Positions 63,979 through 64,000 of a stretch of DNA of 64,000 nucleotides are shown here, piece after piece. The stretch covers positions 868,001 through 932,000 of the forward strand of contig NZ_JAQQLA010000004.1 of NCBI RefSeq assembly GCF_028548395.1. The letters run 5' to 3'. Each line of letters starts with the position of its first letter. Position 1 is the first letter of the stretch. This DNA comes from Vogesella indigofera (lineage in GTDB: Bacteria > Pseudomonadota > Gammaproteobacteria > Burkholderiales > Chromobacteriaceae). The notes beneath the pieces were generated by a model that was not told the origin of the DNA, ran no database searches, and was given only the letters and a program-made list of their open reading frames with translations. Position numbers and translations under genes: made by a program.

Positions 63979-64000
63979 CGCCACGACCCCGGTCGTGGCG
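63979..64000 (+). terminator. Terminator hairpin of the Sel1 gene, cut by the window end
   Basis: CGCCACGACC and GGTCGTGGCG arms with a 2-base loop, 20 bases past the stop. Any T-run lies outside the window. Confidence 0.7.

Overview
The window reads as ordinary chromosome of a high-G+C betaproteobacterium, most likely Neisseriales/Chromobacteriaceae (Chromobacterium- or Vogesella-like). This rests on protein resemblance, a fused indolepyruvate:ferredoxin oxidoreductase, a complete hut operon, a TPP-riboswitch thiC and strongly GC3-biased codons. The genus is inference. No rRNA, tRNA, CRISPR array, transposase or prophage was found.

Layout. 1-4 kb: TPR-GGDEF diguanylate cyclase, then a Yip1/DUF488/MarR group. 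4-11 kb: indolepyruvate:ferredoxin oxidoreductase, RarD, and a GNAT/AlaX/EamA operon. 11-15 kb: IMPase-family phosphatase, RsmE, zinc-ribbon protein, hexose-6-phosphate mutarotase, dienelactone hydrolase. 15.3-21.9 kb: hutC-hutI-hutG-hutU-hutH, converting histidine to glutamate, with two HutC-type operators. 22-24 kb: AT-rich island with a lone TIR-domain gene, flanked by REP-like and other repeats. 24-37 kb: MOSC protein, periplasmic binding protein, L-2-hydroxyglutarate oxidase-like enzyme, Spo0M-like protein, MocR regulator with BenE transporter, degenerate HD-GYP protein, Lrp regulator with EamA exporter, lipoproteins. 37-44.5 kb: soluble FIST chemoreceptor, then alcohol and aldehyde dehydrogenases with a divergent sigma54 activator and a matching -24/-12 promoter. 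44.6-49 kb: a co-directional run of small genes (VOC, EVE, ABM-like, HhH, WYL, VOC, SRPBCC, DinB-like). 49-50 kb: a small XRE protein inside an AT-rich zone full of a repeated 8-mer. 50-58.6 kb: FKBP, PurT, orphan FlgH, orphan response regulator, Ung, rhodanese, Pcm, ThiC. 58.6-64 kb: two paralogous exported TPR proteins, small membrane/secreted proteins, an exported Sel1-repeat protein.

Three sequence-level signals cut across the genes. First, a 13-mer, AAGGTTGGCCGCA, recurs about 24 times exactly, plus many one-mismatch copies, on both strands, inside genes and as inverted pairs between genes. This is the distribution of a DNA-uptake sequence, but it does not resemble the Neisseria DUS or Pasteurellaceae USS. 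Second, four parS-like sites (GTTYCACGTGGAAC) suggest an origin-proximal segregation domain. Third, at least ten copies of GTRTGATY surround the XRE gene at 49.4 kb, which may be an undescribed DNA-binding locus.
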